Part shown: positions 9,317 through 18,654 of the stretch, one piece after another | How the letters are laid out: every line of letters starts with the position of its first letter | Numbering within the stretch: the first letter of the stretch is position 1 | NCBI GenBank assembly: GCA_903854235.1 | Contig: CAINVV010000151.1 | Span: 1 to 53,663 of the forward strand | From: an uncultured Bacteroidia bacterium | Lineage (GTDB): Bacteria; Bacteroidota; Bacteroidia; Bacteroidales; Prolixibacteraceae | Direction: 5' to 3' | Length of the DNA stretch: 53,663 nt | Translations under genes and position numbers: made by a program | Notes under the pieces: generated by a model | What the model saw: only the letters and a program-made list of their open reading frames with translations | Database searches by the model: none | What the model was told of the DNA's origin: nothing

Positions 9317-9586
9317 TTAAAGCGAGATAACCCCTTCGATCTCTCCTGCTTTTTGATACACCGCCAGCACTTCATCGGGATTCTTCATCTCCTGTTTGCA
9401 GGAGAGCGAAATGAACCGGATATCCTTGGAGGTACGGTAGGTGATCTGGTCTTCCGATTGGAACAATTTCCTGACGAGATCCAGTTTTACCTTGTCGTTG
9501 GGGACTATAAATTTAAAAAAATAGATTCCGGGCCATTTTTGTTGGGCCCAAAGAATACTTCTTGCTTTTTCGAGTGCTTGATCCAT
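9317..9586 (-). CDS. DUF493 family protein
   Basis: An 89-residue protein matching the DUF493 (YbeD-like) fold: FFKFIVPNDKVKLDLVRKLF, then RTSKDIRFISLSCKQEM and a C-terminal VLAVYQKAGEIEGVISL helix-strand. These small ferredoxin-like alpha/beta proteins resemble regulatory ACT domains; their role in Bacteroidota is unknown. It lies between the type IX cargo gene (22 bases away) and repeat copy A, so it may be co-transcribed with the former. Length is normal for the family. Confidence 0.82.
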   Translation of the reverse strand: MDQALEKARSILWAQQKWPGIYFFKFIVPNDKVKLDLVRKLFQSEDQITYRTSKDIRFISLSCKQEMKNPDEVLAVYQKAGEIEGVISL

Positions 9587-9608
9587 CTAGTTCAATTTGA
9601 AAATTAAT

Positions 9609-10913
9609 TTACCAGATCATCTCCACAAATCCCTTCGATCGTCGCCGGACGCCATCCCTTCCCTGCGCATCTACCACATAAAAATAGACACCGGCCGGAC
9701 AAAGTTTGCCGTTTACCTTTCCGTCCCAGGCCGCAATCTCCGATTCTGCGGGAATGTAATTGTTGGAAGAAAACTGATGCACCACTTTTCCCCAGCGGTT
9801 CACTATCGTGAAGGTCAGGGACTCGAGTGACCTGGTTTTCAGAATCAGTTTATCATTTACACCATCCCCGTTAGGGGTAAAGACGGGTGCAACCTTTACC
9901 AGGGAAGTATCTACGATGATTAAATCCGGCAAATAGAAGGTGTCTCTGCAGGTTAGCGCCTGGATGGTTTTTACTGCGACCAGCTTCACCTTGTATTTTC
10001 CCGATAACTCATAGGTATAAAGGGGATTGACATCGTACAAAACGGTTTGAAAGGAGTCAATCACGGCAGTTCCCCCACCCATCTTTTCCAAAATGGATTT
10101 GTCCTTGAAGAGGTACCACTCGTATTTATCAGGATCGCTGTTTTCACTCAGGTTTTTGAAATCAATGTCGGCCGGAGCCTGCGGAAAAACATACTGGGGA
10201 TCGCTTTTCTGCGGAGTGCTCCACGAAAAATTGGCCTTTGGTATCGGCGAAGTGTAACTCACCTCTGCACTCTTCCTGCATCCGGCACGGTCTGTTACCT
10301 CCACCCGGTAGACCGTATTTTTGGTAGGAGGCTGGTATAGCGTCGGGTTCTGACCGGTAGCGACCTGTTGTGTACCCGCAAACCAACGATAGGAATAAGC
10401 AGAGGAGAGTAAAACTGCCTTACCAGTCGCAAGGTCGTAATATTGGAAGATCGCACCACTGGCCGAGGAAGAGAAACTCACGTAGGTGCAGGTTGATTTC
10501 GTCATATTTACCGCAGGCAGGCACCAACTGTTGAAGACCCAGGCGCGAGCCTGAACCGCTGTTCCATTTTCAGTAAAAGAGATTCGGTAACAACCATCCT
10601 CCAACCGGTTAATGGTCGAGGTAGTGGCCGTTTCGTTGGAAAAACTAACAAATTTCAAGGCAATTGGATCAAATTTCTCCCACAGGAAGGATACGATGGA
10701 ACCTGCAGATTTTGCCGTCAGGGAGGCGGTGGCTACCCCCTGCTGGGTGCAAAAATAAAAGATCGGATCGTTCGTAGCAAAGGTCGGATAGGATGTATTC
10801 TCCCTGAAATCGGCGTTGCCCGATGTAAGCGTTTGCGCTGACAGCTTTCCTGGTAAGGTTGTTACCAGGTAAAGGATCAGATAGGCCAAAAAGGTTAAAT
10901 AGGATTTGAACAT
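9609..10913 (-). CDS. Secreted type IX cargo protein with type B C-terminal sorting domain
   Basis: A 434-residue exported protein. Residues 1-27 are a signal peptide (FLAYLILYLVTTLPGKLSAQ). The middle has immunoglobulin/PKD-like beta repeats, for example YRWFAGTQQVATGQNPTLYQ and a PKD-like YTYELSGKYKVKLVAV segment. The last ~90 residues are the gliding-motility-associated (CHU_C) type B sorting domain: FTPNGDGVNDKL, IVNRWGKVVHQ, AAWDGKVNGKLCPAGVYFY and VEMIW at the end. This domain directs secretion through the type IX system (known family behaviour). A surface adhesin or structural role is inferred; no enzymatic domain is visible. A type IX system must be encoded elsewhere. Confidence 0.92.
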   Translation of the reverse strand: MFKSYLTFLAYLILYLVTTLPGKLSAQTLTSGNADFRENTSYPTFATNDPIFYFCTQQGVATASLTAKSAGSIVSFLWEKFDPIALKFVSFSNETATTSTINRLEDGCYRISFTENGTAVQARAWVFNSWCLPAVNMTKSTCTYVSFSSSASGAIFQYYDLATGKAVLLSSAYSYRWFAGTQQVATGQNPTLYQPPTKNTVYRVEVTDRAGCRKSAEVSYTSPIPKANFSWSTPQKSDPQYVFPQAPADIDFKNLSENSDPDKYEWYLFKDKSILEKMGGGTAVIDSFQTVLYDVNPLYTYELSGKYKVKLVAVKTIQALTCRDTFYLPDLIIVDTSLVKVAPVFTPNGDGVNDKLILKTRSLESLTFTIVNRWGKVVHQFSSNNYIPAESEIAAWDGKVNGKLCPAGVYFYVVDAQGRDGVRRRSKGFVEMIW

Positions 10914-11053
10914 GGTGCTTCAGCTTGTTATACATCCGGCATACAAATTTAAACAACTATCTGTCCTGACAAAGAAAAATCCACACCGATTTTAGCAACC
11001 GCTGCGGAATGAATAAATTTTGGTCCTTCCTGCAAAAGTTGAAGCAAGGGGTT

Positions 11054-11061
11054 TATCTTTG
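11054..11061 (+). promoter_or_regulatory. Bacteroidota -7 box (TATCTTTG) for the helicase gene
   Basis: A perfect match to TAnnTTTG, 31 bases before the TTG start. No convincing -33 TTTG at the usual spacing. Confidence 0.6.
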
Positions 11062-11092
11062 TGAAACCACAGAATCCTAAAACAGTTCAATT

Positions 11093-13420
11093 TTGGCTAA
11101 TTATCTTGACAATCTGAATGAGGCCCAGCTACAGGCAGTCCAAAATTTCAAAGGACCCTCCCTCATCATTGCCGGGGCAGGTTCAGGCAAGACAAGGGTA
11201 CTTACTTACCGCATCGCCCATTTGCTGCAAAACGGAGTTCCACCCTCTTCCATTCTTGCACTCACCTTTACCAACAAGGCCGCACGAGAGATGAAGGAGC
11301 GCATATCCACGGTAGTGGGTCCACAGGTATCCAGGTATTTGTGGATGGGTACTTTCCATTCCATCTTTTCCAGAATTCTGCGTGCGGAAGCCACTTTGAT
11401 TGATTATCCCTCCAATTTTACCATCTACGACACACAGGATGCAAAAAGCCTGCTCAGAACGATCATCAAGAGCATGGCCCTCGAGGAAAACAGTTACAAA
11501 CCCGGACTCATCATGGGGCGCATTTCCGCAGCCAAAAACAACCTGGTGCTTCCTTCCGGCTACAAACAGAATGAGACCATGCGTGAAACCGATCAGGCTG
11601 CACGCATTCCCAAAACAGGCGAGATTTATGAAGAGTATGTGAGGCGCTGCAAAAATTCAGGTGCGATGGATTTTGATGATCTTCTGCTGATGACCAATGT
11701 ACTCTTTAAAAAATTTCCTGAAACCCTGCTCAAATACCAGCATCTGTTTCGGTATATTCTGGTGGATGAGTACCAGGACACCAACTTCTCCCAATACCTG
11801 ATCGTGAAAAAACTGGCAGAGCTGCACCACAACCTCAGCGTGGTGGGCGACGATGCGCAAAGCATTTACTCCTTCCGTGGAGCCCGGATCGAAAATATCC
11901 TCAACTTCAAGAACGACTATCCCGAATTTCAGGTTTATAAGTTGGAACAGAATTATCGTTCGACCCAAACCATTGTCAATGCCGCCAACAGCATCATCTC
12001 CAAAAACAAGAACCAGCTGCAGAAAACCGTTTTCAGCGAGAACGATCCTGGATCAAGGATCAAGGTACTCAATGCGCTAAACGATCAGGAAGAGGGATAC
12101 CTCGTGGTGAACGAAATTTTTCAGAAGCGGATGGCAGAACACGATAACTATTCGGATTTTGCCATTTTGTACCGCACCAATGCCCAGTCGAGGGTGTTTG
12201 AGGAGGTGCTTCGTAAACGCAACATTCCCTACAAAATCTATGGTGGACTCTCTTTTTACCAACGAAAGGAGATCAAAGACCTGCTGGCCTATTTCCGGCT
12301 GGTGGTCAACAACAAGGATGATGAGTCCTTTAAAAGGGTGATCAACTACCCGGCCCGGGGAATCGGGGCCACCACGATTGGGAAGCTGGAAGAGTATGCT
12401 TCCGGCAACAATGTCAGCATCTTTTCCGTTTCCATGGATCCGGTAAGTCTGCAAAAAGCGGGATTGAACGGTGGAACAGCCAGAAAAGTAATGGATTTCG
12501 CCCTTCTGATCGAAAATTTTGCAGAGCGCTCCCTCTCTCTGGAAGCTTTTGAAATGGCCCAGCGAATCGCTTCGGAAACCGGGATTTTGTCTGAATTATA
12601 CCAGGATAAATCGCCCGAAAATATCAGCAGGTATGAAAATACCCAGGAGTTGCTGAATGCCATTCAGCAATTTGGCATCAGTGCCCTCGAGGAGGGACAC
12701 TCTGCCCTGCTAGCCAATTTTCTGGAGGAGGTATCCTTGCTGACAGATCAGGACAACGAAAAGGGGGAAGATTTTGACAAGGTGACCCTGATGACGGTGC
12801 ATTCCTCCAAAGGACTGGAATTCAACAATGTATTCATTGTTGGTCTGGAAGAAAATCTTTTCCCATCCGGCTTTACTGGTACGCTGACACTTCCCGAACT
12901 GGAAGAGGAGCGCAGGCTTTTCTACGTAGCACTCACCCGCTCCAGGCACCACGCCTTTCTCTCTTTTGCGCAACAGCGTTTCAAATGGGGCAAGACTGAA
13001 TTCTGTCATCCCAGCCGTTTCATCGGAGAAATTGACCCGCAATACCTCGACATCGAGAACAGTCGCTTCTTCCAGCACCACCTTTCTGAAGACTCCACCA
13101 GGACCCACGGCGGATTTAACAGGAATAGCCCATCATCAGGCGACCGGGGTGGTATCAGCTCCCTCAGGAGTGCCCCTACCCTGGGTGCAAATTACAGAAA
13201 AACCAACGATGCTCCATCGGGTGAACAGTTCCAGTCAGACGATCCCAACTCCCTACAGGTTGGAATGATCGTGGAGCATCAACGATTCGGCAGAGGCAAA
13301 ATTATTGATTTGGAAGGAATTATGCCTGAAATGAAGGCGAAGGTGTTTTTTGCCAACGCCGGCGAAAAGCAGCTCTTGCTCAAATTTGCCAAACTTAAAA
13401 TTGTGGAGGATCTCACCTGA
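11093..13420 (+). CDS. UvrD/PcrA-type 3'-5' DNA helicase
   Basis: A superfamily 1A helicase of 775 residues for DNA repair and replication-fork maintenance. Seen: Walker A AGAGSGKT at 27-34, motif Ia LALTFTNKAAREMKERI, Walker B VDEYQDTN near 224, motif III VVGDDAQSIYSFRGA, motif IV QNYRSTQTIV, motif V VTLMTVHSSKGLEF near 567, motif VI VALTRSR, and a C-terminal Tudor-like segment (VGMIVEHQRFGRGKIIDLEG) typical of PcrA/UvrD. The start is the TTG at 11093-11095: no ATG occurs before the conserved Q-motif region (LNEAQLQAV), so a non-ATG start is required. PcrA and UvrD cannot be separated by sequence alone, so no symbol is given. Confidence 0.95.
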   Translation: MANYLDNLNEAQLQAVQNFKGPSLIIAGAGSGKTRVLTYRIAHLLQNGVPPSSILALTFTNKAAREMKERISTVVGPQVSRYLWMGTFHSIFSRILRAEATLIDYPSNFTIYDTQDAKSLLRTIIKSMALEENSYKPGLIMGRISAAKNNLVLPSGYKQNETMRETDQAARIPKTGEIYEEYVRRCKNSGAMDFDDLLLMTNVLFKKFPETLLKYQHLFRYILVDEYQDTNFSQYLIVKKLAELHHNLSVVGDDAQSIYSFRGARIENILNFKNDYPEFQVYKLEQNYRSTQTIVNAANSIISKNKNQLQKTVFSENDPGSRIKVLNALNDQEEGYLVVNEIFQKRMAEHDNYSDFAILYRTNAQSRVFEEVLRKRNIPYKIYGGLSFYQRKEIKDLLAYFRLVVNNKDDESFKRVINYPARGIGATTIGKLEEYASGNNVSIFSVSMDPVSLQKAGLNGGTARKVMDFALLIENFAERSLSLEAFEMAQRIASETGILSELYQDKSPENISRYENTQELLNAIQQFGISALEEGHSALLANFLEEVSLLTDQDNEKGEDFDKVTLMTVHSSKGLEFNNVFIVGLEENLFPSGFTGTLTLPELEEERRLFYVALTRSRHHAFLSFAQQRFKWGKTEFCHPSRFIGEIDPQYLDIENSRFFQHHLSEDSTRTHGGFNRNSPSSGDRGGISSLRSAPTLGANYRKTNDAPSGEQFQSDDPNSLQVGMIVEHQRFGRGKIIDLEGIMPEMKAKVFFANAGEKQLLLKFAKLKIVEDLT

Positions 13421-13544
13421 TTCTTTAAAACCAATGGGACCTATACTCGGGTTCGACCCCTGTAGAAGGAGACTGTATTACAACTGTCTGCCTGACCTTC
13501 CTAAAAAAACAAGCCGGTACACATAGAATGAACCGCTAAATGTG

Positions 13545-13552
13545 TAACTTTG
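13545..13552 (+). promoter_or_regulatory. -7 box (TAACTTTG) upstream of the DUF4290-murA unit
   Basis: A perfect TAnnTTTG match 50 bases upstream of the DUF4290 ATG, in a 182-base gap that holds no gene. Confidence 0.6.
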
Positions 13553-13602
13553 CCCGATAGATTAATAATTGCTTTCACAAGAGCACATAACTGAAATTCA
13601 CG

Positions 13603-14223
13603 ATGTTCAAAGATTACAACACCCAGCGTACCAAGATGAAACTTCCGGAATATGGAAGGGCCCTTCACAAAATGGTAGAGCACGTCCTCACCATTGAAGA
13701 TCGCGATGAGCGAAATCTTGCGGTAAAATCCATCATCGATATCATGGGCATGATGTATCCTTATCTGCGCGACATCAACGATTTCAAGCACAAACTCTGG
13801 GACCACATTGCCATTATGTCGGATTTCAAACTTGACATCGACTATCCATATGATCCACCGGTACCGGAGACTTTTACAGAGAAACCCAAACACATTCCAT
13901 ACAATCAGTCTGACATCCGCTTCCGTCACTATGGAAAAATCATGGAACAGCTGATCGACAACATCTCCAAGATGGACGACGAAAATCCATCCAAAGAACT
14001 GGGAACAGAGCAGTTGGCCAATCAGATGAAGAAATCCTACCTTACCTGGAACAAGGACATGGTGGAGGATGAAAAGATTTTTGATGATCTGAAACTGATT
14101 TCAAGAGGCAGACTGAAAGCCAGGGAAGACATGCATTTGCAGGAAGTGACCGATATCATCAAGATCCAGAAGAAAAAGACAAAAGTGAGTACCGGCCAGA
14201 ACCAGAACCGGAAACACAAATAG
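13603..14223 (+). CDS. DUF4290 family protein
   Basis: A 206-residue soluble protein of the Bacteroidota-specific DUF4290 family. Conserved-looking blocks are LPEYGRALHKMVEH, MMYPYLRDINDFKHKLWDHIAIM and IPYNQSDIRFRHYGK. It is largely helical, with a Lys-rich tail (KKKTKVSTGQNQNRKHK) that could bind nucleic acid or acidic partners. It ends 15 bases before murA; this pairing is familiar in the phylum and suggests a link with envelope growth, but function is unknown. Confidence 0.85.
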   Translation: MFKDYNTQRTKMKLPEYGRALHKMVEHVLTIEDRDERNLAVKSIIDIMGMMYPYLRDINDFKHKLWDHIAIMSDFKLDIDYPYDPPVPETFTEKPKHIPYNQSDIRFRHYGKIMEQLIDNISKMDDENPSKELGTEQLANQMKKSYLTWNKDMVEDEKIFDDLKLISRGRLKAREDMHLQEVTDIIKIQKKKTKVSTGQNQNRKHK

Positions 14224-14238
14224 ATCGCTTCGGCTGCC

Positions 14239-15543
14239 ATGGCAAGATTCATCATCGAAGGAGGAAATTCACTTTCTGGCGTACTGACCCCACAGGGAGC
14301 CAAGAATGAAGCCCTGCAGGTGATTTGTGCTACTCTGCTTACCCCTGAGACGGTCATTATCTCCAACATTCCGGAGATCAGCGACGTCTTAAAGCTGATA
14401 GACATCCTCAAAAATATGGGCGTTGCCGTCGAGCGGCTCGAAAAGGGAACCTATTCCTTCTGTGCTGCAACGGTCAATGTCGAGGTGCTAACCTCTCCCC
14501 TCTTTTTCCAACAGGCTGCCGCATTGCGCGGATCGATCATGATCATTGGTCCGATGCTTGCCCGTTACGGAAAAGGGACCATCCCCCAACCGGGAGGCGA
14601 CAAGATCGGCAGACGAAGACTGGATACCCACTTCCGTGGATTTGAATCCCTGGGTGCCCAGTTTATTTTCGATGCAGAGAATGCACTCTTCCGTGTTGAA
14701 GCCAAAAAGCTGAAAGGGTGCTACATCCTGCTCGACGAGGCCTCCGTAACCGGAACCGCCAACCTGATCATGGCAGCGGTCATGGCAGAAGGCACCACCA
14801 CCATCTACAATGCGGCCTGTGAACCATATGTTCAACAGCTTTGTCTGATGCTGACCCGGATGGGTGCTAAGATCAACGGTATTGGCTCCAACTTGCTAAG
14901 CATAGAAGGTGTTACCTCCCTGAAAGGTTGTGAACACCGCCTGCTTCCCGATATGATAGAGGTAGGCAGCTTCATCGGTTTGGCAGCGATGACATCCTCC
15001 GATCTGCTGATCAAAAATGTCGGATACGAACAGTTGGGCATCATTCCCGATTCGTTCCGGAAAATGGGAATAGAATTGATCAAAAGCGGTGATGACATCA
15101 GAATTCCCGTGCAGGATCATTACGAAATTGAATCTTTCATCGATGGTTCCATCATGACCATCGCCGATGCCCCCTGGCCAGGACTCACCCCCGACCTTTT
15201 AAGTATTTTTTTGGTAGTGGCCATTCAGGCGAGAGGCAGTGTCCTCATCCACCAAAAAATGTTCGAGAGTCGGCTCTTCTTCGTCGACAGACTGATAGAC
15301 ATGGGTTCAAAAATCATACTGTGTGATCCCCACCGGGCTACCGTCATCGGACTCGACCGATCCCACCCACTTAGGGCGACCCGAATGACCTCACCAGATA
15401 TCCGTGCGGGGGTCGCCCTGCTGATTGCTGCGCTCTCGGCCAATGGCACCTCTACCATCGACAACATTGACCAAATTGACCGTGGATACGAAAGTATTGA
15501 TGTCCGGTTAAACGCCATCGGGGCAAAAATCAAAAGAGAATAG
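14239..15543 (+). CDS. murA: UDP-N-acetylglucosamine 1-carboxyvinyltransferase with Asp in place of the catalytic-loop Cys
   Basis: MurA transfers enolpyruvate from PEP to UDP-GlcNAc, the first committed step of peptidoglycan synthesis, in the cytoplasm. The 434-residue length is normal. Conserved parts are the N-terminal GAKNEALQ (Lys22, Asn23), the repeated inside-out barrel halves, RRLDTHFRGFESLGAQF, and GVALLIAALSANGTSTI near the end. In the mobile loop, where E. coli has Cys115 (PGGCAIGARP), this protein reads PGGDKIGRRR with Asp121. Cys-to-Asp at this site is known to keep activity while preventing covalent attack by fosfomycin. A hairpin terminator follows. Confidence 0.96.
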   Translation: MARFIIEGGNSLSGVLTPQGAKNEALQVICATLLTPETVIISNIPEISDVLKLIDILKNMGVAVERLEKGTYSFCAATVNVEVLTSPLFFQQAAALRGSIMIIGPMLARYGKGTIPQPGGDKIGRRRLDTHFRGFESLGAQFIFDAENALFRVEAKKLKGCYILLDEASVTGTANLIMAAVMAEGTTTIYNAACEPYVQQLCLMLTRMGAKINGIGSNLLSIEGVTSLKGCEHRLLPDMIEVGSFIGLAAMTSSDLLIKNVGYEQLGIIPDSFRKMGIELIKSGDDIRIPVQDHYEIESFIDGSIMTIADAPWPGLTPDLLSIFLVVAIQARGSVLIHQKMFESRLFFVDRLIDMGSKIILCDPHRATVIGLDRSHPLRATRMTSPDIRAGVALLIAALSANGTSTIDNIDQIDRGYESIDVRLNAIGAKIKRE

Positions 15544-15548
15544 TCATT

Positions 15549-15575
15549 AAAGCTGTCAGCGTACAGCTTTTTTTT
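15549..15575 (+). terminator. Intrinsic terminator after murA
   Basis: 8-bp stem AAAGCTGT/ACAGCTTT (15549-15556 with 15563-15570), 6-base loop, T-run to 15575. It separates murA from grpE. Confidence 0.8.
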
Positions 15576-15650
15576 GTGTCAAAATGTCCGAATCGAGGCC
15601 AATGGCAAGCTATTTGAAGGGATAAAACAGATTAGAATTAAGTTGCAAGA

Positions 15651-16217
15651 ATGACAAAGAAAAGAGACGAACACAAGAAGGAGGGGAAGGAATTTGAGCA
15701 ACCAACTGTTGATCAGTCGGGTAGAGAAGCTGTCCCAGAGGTTTCCAGCAAAGAAACAGAACTGGAAGACAAGATTACCGAACTAAATACGGGTCTGGCT
15801 GCAGCCAATGACAAATATCTTCGCCTTTCGGCGGAATTTGACAATTTTCGCAAGCGAACGTTGAGAGAGAAGATGGACTTGATGAAGAACGCTTCTGAAT
15901 CGGTCATTGTCAATTTACTTCCCGTCATCGATGATGTGGAACGCGCCATGAAGGCTATCGAAATCTCAGACAACCTTGAGACCACAAAGGAAGGCATAAG
16001 CCTGATATACAATAAATTCAAAGATTTCACCAAACAAAATGGCGTGGTAGAAATGAATGCCAAAGGTTTGGTTCTGAATACGGACCATCACGAAGCGATC
16101 ACCAAAATACCGGCTCCAAATGAAGAGTTGAAAGGAAAGATTGTGGAGGTCATTCAAAAGGGCTATATACTGAATGACAAGGTCATTCGCTATGCCAAAG
16201 TGATCATAGGAGAATAA
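15651..16217 (+). CDS. grpE: Nucleotide exchange factor GrpE
   Basis: The ADP/ATP exchange factor for DnaK, 188 residues. It has a charged, disordered N-terminus (about 1-35) and a long dimerising coiled coil ([20 protein letters not shown]). The conserved [17 protein letters not shown] and the C-terminal beta domain with NTDHHEAI and [23 protein letters not shown] complete it. It sits 32 bases upstream of dnaJ on the same strand, forming a two-gene chaperone unit; dnaK is not in the window. Confidence 0.96.
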   Translation: MTKKRDEHKKEGKEFEQPTVDQSGREAVPEVSSKETELEDKITELNTGLAAANDKYLRLSAEFDNFRKRTLREKMDLMKNASESVIVNLLPVIDDVERAMKAIEISDNLETTKEGISLIYNKFKDFTKQNGVVEMNAKGLVLNTDHHEAITKIPAPNEELKGKIVEVIQKGYILNDKVIRYAKVIIGE

Positions 16218-16249
16218 TCAAACGGCTTCGCACTACAAATAAACAACCA

Positions 16250-17395
16250 ATGTCAAAAAGAGATTTTTACGAAGTCCTTGGGGTCTCAAAAAGCGCTACG
16301 CCTGAAGAGATCAAGAAAGCCTATCGCCAAAAAGCCATCCAGTTTCACCCGGATAAAAATCCGGGAGACAAGGCTTCTGAGGAAAAATTCAAGGAAGCTG
16401 CAGAAGCTTATGAAATACTGAGCAATCCGGAGAAAAAACAGCGCTACGACCAATATGGTCATGCCGGAATGGGCAACCAGGGAGGATTCAGTGGTCAACA
16501 CATGACGATGGATGACATTTTTTCCTCTTTTGGCGACATTTTTGGAGGCGGTGGCTTTGGCGGTTTCGGAGGTTTTGGAGGCGGTTCCCGTGGACAACGG
16601 GTCAATCGTGGTTCCAATTTACGCATCAAGGTTACGCTCAATCTGAGTGAAGTTGCAAACGGATGCGAGAAAAAACTCAAGGTCAAGAAATACATCTCGT
16701 GCGACAGCTGTCACGGAAGCGGGGCAAAAGGCAGTAGTGGACATACCACCTGTTCCACTTGCAAGGGAAGTGGCCAGGTCACCCGCATCAGCAACTCCAT
16801 TTTCGGACAGATCCAGCAATCCTCTGCCTGCCCGACTTGTAATGGAGAGGGAAAGATCATCACCCAAAAATGTGAAAAATGTTACGGGGAAGGTCTGGTT
16901 CAGGGAGAAGAGGTTGTTACCATAAAAATTCCGGCAGGGGTCGGTGAAGGAATGCAACTTTCTGTCGGAGGCAAAGGCAATGCAGCAAGGCGTGGCGGAG
17001 TGCCCGGAGATTTGTTGGTACTCATTGCTGAAGAAGATCATCCGGAGTTAATCAGGGATGAAAACGACCTGATATTCAATCTATTCCTTTCATTTCCTGA
17101 TTTGGCGCTCGGTCTTACCGCTGAGATACCAACGATCGACGGAAAAGTCAAGGTAAAAATTGAAGCCGGGACACAGCCTGAAAAGATACTTCGCCTTCGT
17201 GGCAAGGGAATCCCGGATGTGAACGGCTACGGCAAGGGTGATTTACTTGTTAAGATTCACGCCTGGGTACCGCAAAAACTCACCTCCGAAGAGAAAAAAC
17301 AGCTGGAAAAATTGCAGCAGCTCCCTAATTTCCTGGTTCCTGAAGAAACCAGGGAACGCAACTTCTTTGACCGGGTCAAAGGAATGTTTGAATAA
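16250..17395 (+). CDS. dnaJ: Chaperone protein DnaJ
   Basis: A type I Hsp40 co-chaperone of 381 residues that stimulates DnaK ATPase and delivers substrates. Order: J domain with the HPD motif (FHPDKNPG, about residues 31-38); a Gly/Phe-rich linker near 100-120; four CxxCxGxG zinc motifs ([32 protein letters not shown]) between about 150 and 220; and two C-terminal beta domains ending in a dimerisation region. All zinc ligands are present. A long perfect terminator hairpin lies 77 bases downstream. Confidence 0.97.
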   Translation: MSKRDFYEVLGVSKSATPEEIKKAYRQKAIQFHPDKNPGDKASEEKFKEAAEAYEILSNPEKKQRYDQYGHAGMGNQGGFSGQHMTMDDIFSSFGDIFGGGGFGGFGGFGGGSRGQRVNRGSNLRIKVTLNLSEVANGCEKKLKVKKYISCDSCHGSGAKGSSGHTTCSTCKGSGQVTRISNSIFGQIQQSSACPTCNGEGKIITQKCEKCYGEGLVQGEEVVTIKIPAGVGEGMQLSVGGKGNAARRGGVPGDLLVLIAEEDHPELIRDENDLIFNLFLSFPDLALGLTAEIPTIDGKVKVKIEAGTQPEKILRLRGKGIPDVNGYGKGDLLVKIHAWVPQKLTSEEKKQLEKLQQLPNFLVPEETRERNFFDRVKGMFE

Positions 17396-17471
17396 AAAAG
17401 ATAACCCGTTCCTATTATAAGACAATAACTTGCAAACGCAAAAATTCATCTGAGTGCGTTTTGCCCTGAGC

Positions 17472-17518
17472 CAAAAGAAAGGCCGTCTCTACCCATAAAA
17501 GAGACGGCCTTTCTTTTG
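17472..17518 (+). terminator. Strong intrinsic terminator after dnaJ
   Basis: A perfect 19-bp stem (17472-17490 with 17500-17518) and 9-base loop. The outer, A/T-rich part of the stem provides the T-rich 3' side. Confidence 0.88.
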
Positions 17519-17759
17519 CTGTTAGTTTATTAACCAACCAGAAGTATCCATTCCCATAGCTGGAATATTCCAGGTTAATACCAGCCACAATCACCAACTA
17601 TTCATCACTCAAAACCAGAGCTTACTACAAAATAGATTCCGGGAACTCTTACTTTCAGTCAACTTTTATTCTGGAGGGATGTACATTCATTTTGAATAAT
17701 TATACAAATGTCCACTTTTTGTCCCATTGCTACTGCACCCTTTAAATGGAATCAAAGTA

Positions 17760-17767
17760 TAGATTTG
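17760..17767 (+). promoter_or_regulatory. -7 box (TAGATTTG)
   Basis: A perfect TAnnTTTG match, 128 bases before the heptad-repeat protein's ATG, implying a long 5' leader if used. Confidence 0.55.
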
Positions 17768-17894
17768 TGTGTCGACTTTTTTTTCGACCAAATCGAATTT
17801 TTGAATGAATAAATCCATCTTAAAAGATGGTTCCGCTTTATCGACAACCTAAAATTAATTACGGGTGAACCACCCTTTAAAAACAGTTAGTAAA

Positions 17895-18470
17895 ATGAGA
17901 AATTTAGTAAGGATTCTGGTAGCTTCCATTTTTGTGATGTTCATGTGTGAATCCAATGTTCAGGCACAGGGACTTAAAAATGTGTTCGGTAAGAGTAAAA
18001 AAGTAGTCAACAAGGGAGTTGATACAGTCGACAAAAGTGCATCCACTGTCGAAAAGGGAAAAGCAACGGTCGATAAAGGAAAGGCAACCGTCAACAAAGC
18101 CAAAGGCACCATTGGAGGAGCCAAATTGGTGATGGGAAGTGCGAAATCCCTGTTAAGCAATCCAAAAGCATTTGTAACTCACCCAAAAGAGGCCATCGAC
18201 CAGGTGAGGGGAACGGTTGAAGTCGCAAAGGCCACGGCCAACCAGGCGAAGAGTACCGTAAATGATGCAAAGAGTGTTGCCAAGGATGCGAAAAGTACTG
18301 TCAATGACGCAAAAAATATCGCCAAAGGCCATAGTGAGCAAGTAATGGATGCCAAGACTGCCAAAGCGGCAAAAGCAGCAAGTGCTGCAGCGGAAGCGAA
18401 AAGTGCTGCCAAAACGGCAAAGACTGCAACCAAACCTGCGGCAGGTGCACTGGATGAATCGCATTGGTGA
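17895..18470 (+). CDS. Exported LEA-like protein of 21 seven-residue repeats
   Basis: A 191-residue protein. Residues 1-25 are a signal peptide (ends NVQAQ). From residue 37 to 183 the sequence divides without gaps into 21 heptads such as TVEKGKA, TVDKGKA, TVNDAKS and VAKDAKS, followed by an eight-residue end GALDESHW. Thr/Val leads most heptads and Lys recurs at a fixed place, so the chain should form an amphipathic helix like LEA or apolipoprotein repeats. The last heptads are almost only Ala, Lys and Thr. I chose the ATG at 17895 over an upstream in-frame GTG at 17865 because it places the signal peptide at the N-terminus. Function is unknown; desiccation or membrane protection is only an analogy. 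Confidence 0.8.
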   Translation: MRNLVRILVASIFVMFMCESNVQAQGLKNVFGKSKKVVNKGVDTVDKSASTVEKGKATVDKGKATVNKAKGTIGGAKLVMGSAKSLLSNPKAFVTHPKEAIDQVRGTVEVAKATANQAKSTVNDAKSVAKDAKSTVNDAKNIAKGHSEQVMDAKTAKAAKAASAAAEAKSAAKTAKTATKPAAGALDESHW

Positions 18471-18654
18471 TCCTTTTGGTAAAACCATCGTTGTCATCCG
18501 CCCCAATTATCCGTAATTCCTCACAAAGCATTGAACAAGTTCCCCGGACCTTCCTTTGATACTGGCAGAAATTAACAAGGAATCCGATTATCCATTACAA
18601 CACGCTAATCCCTCGGCCTGGCAATCAGCTCTGGCTCCATTCAACATATATTCC

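Larger units (their letters stand above)
17396..17894. other. Gene-free gap between dnaJ and the heptad-repeat protein
   Basis: About 500 bases. The first part holds the dnaJ terminator (17472-17518). The second is AT-rich and carries a TAGATTTG -7 box at 17760-17767, followed by a long (about 120-base) leader to the ATG at 17895. A small hairpin (CCATCTT/AGATGG, about 17816-17831) lies inside that leader. No other gene is supported. Confidence 0.6.

Noticed and set aside
13450-13475. A GGGTTCGACCCC segment resembling a tRNA T-arm
   Set aside because: The T-stem is imperfect and no acceptor, D or anticodon arms can be drawn around it; upstream sequence is the helicase gene.
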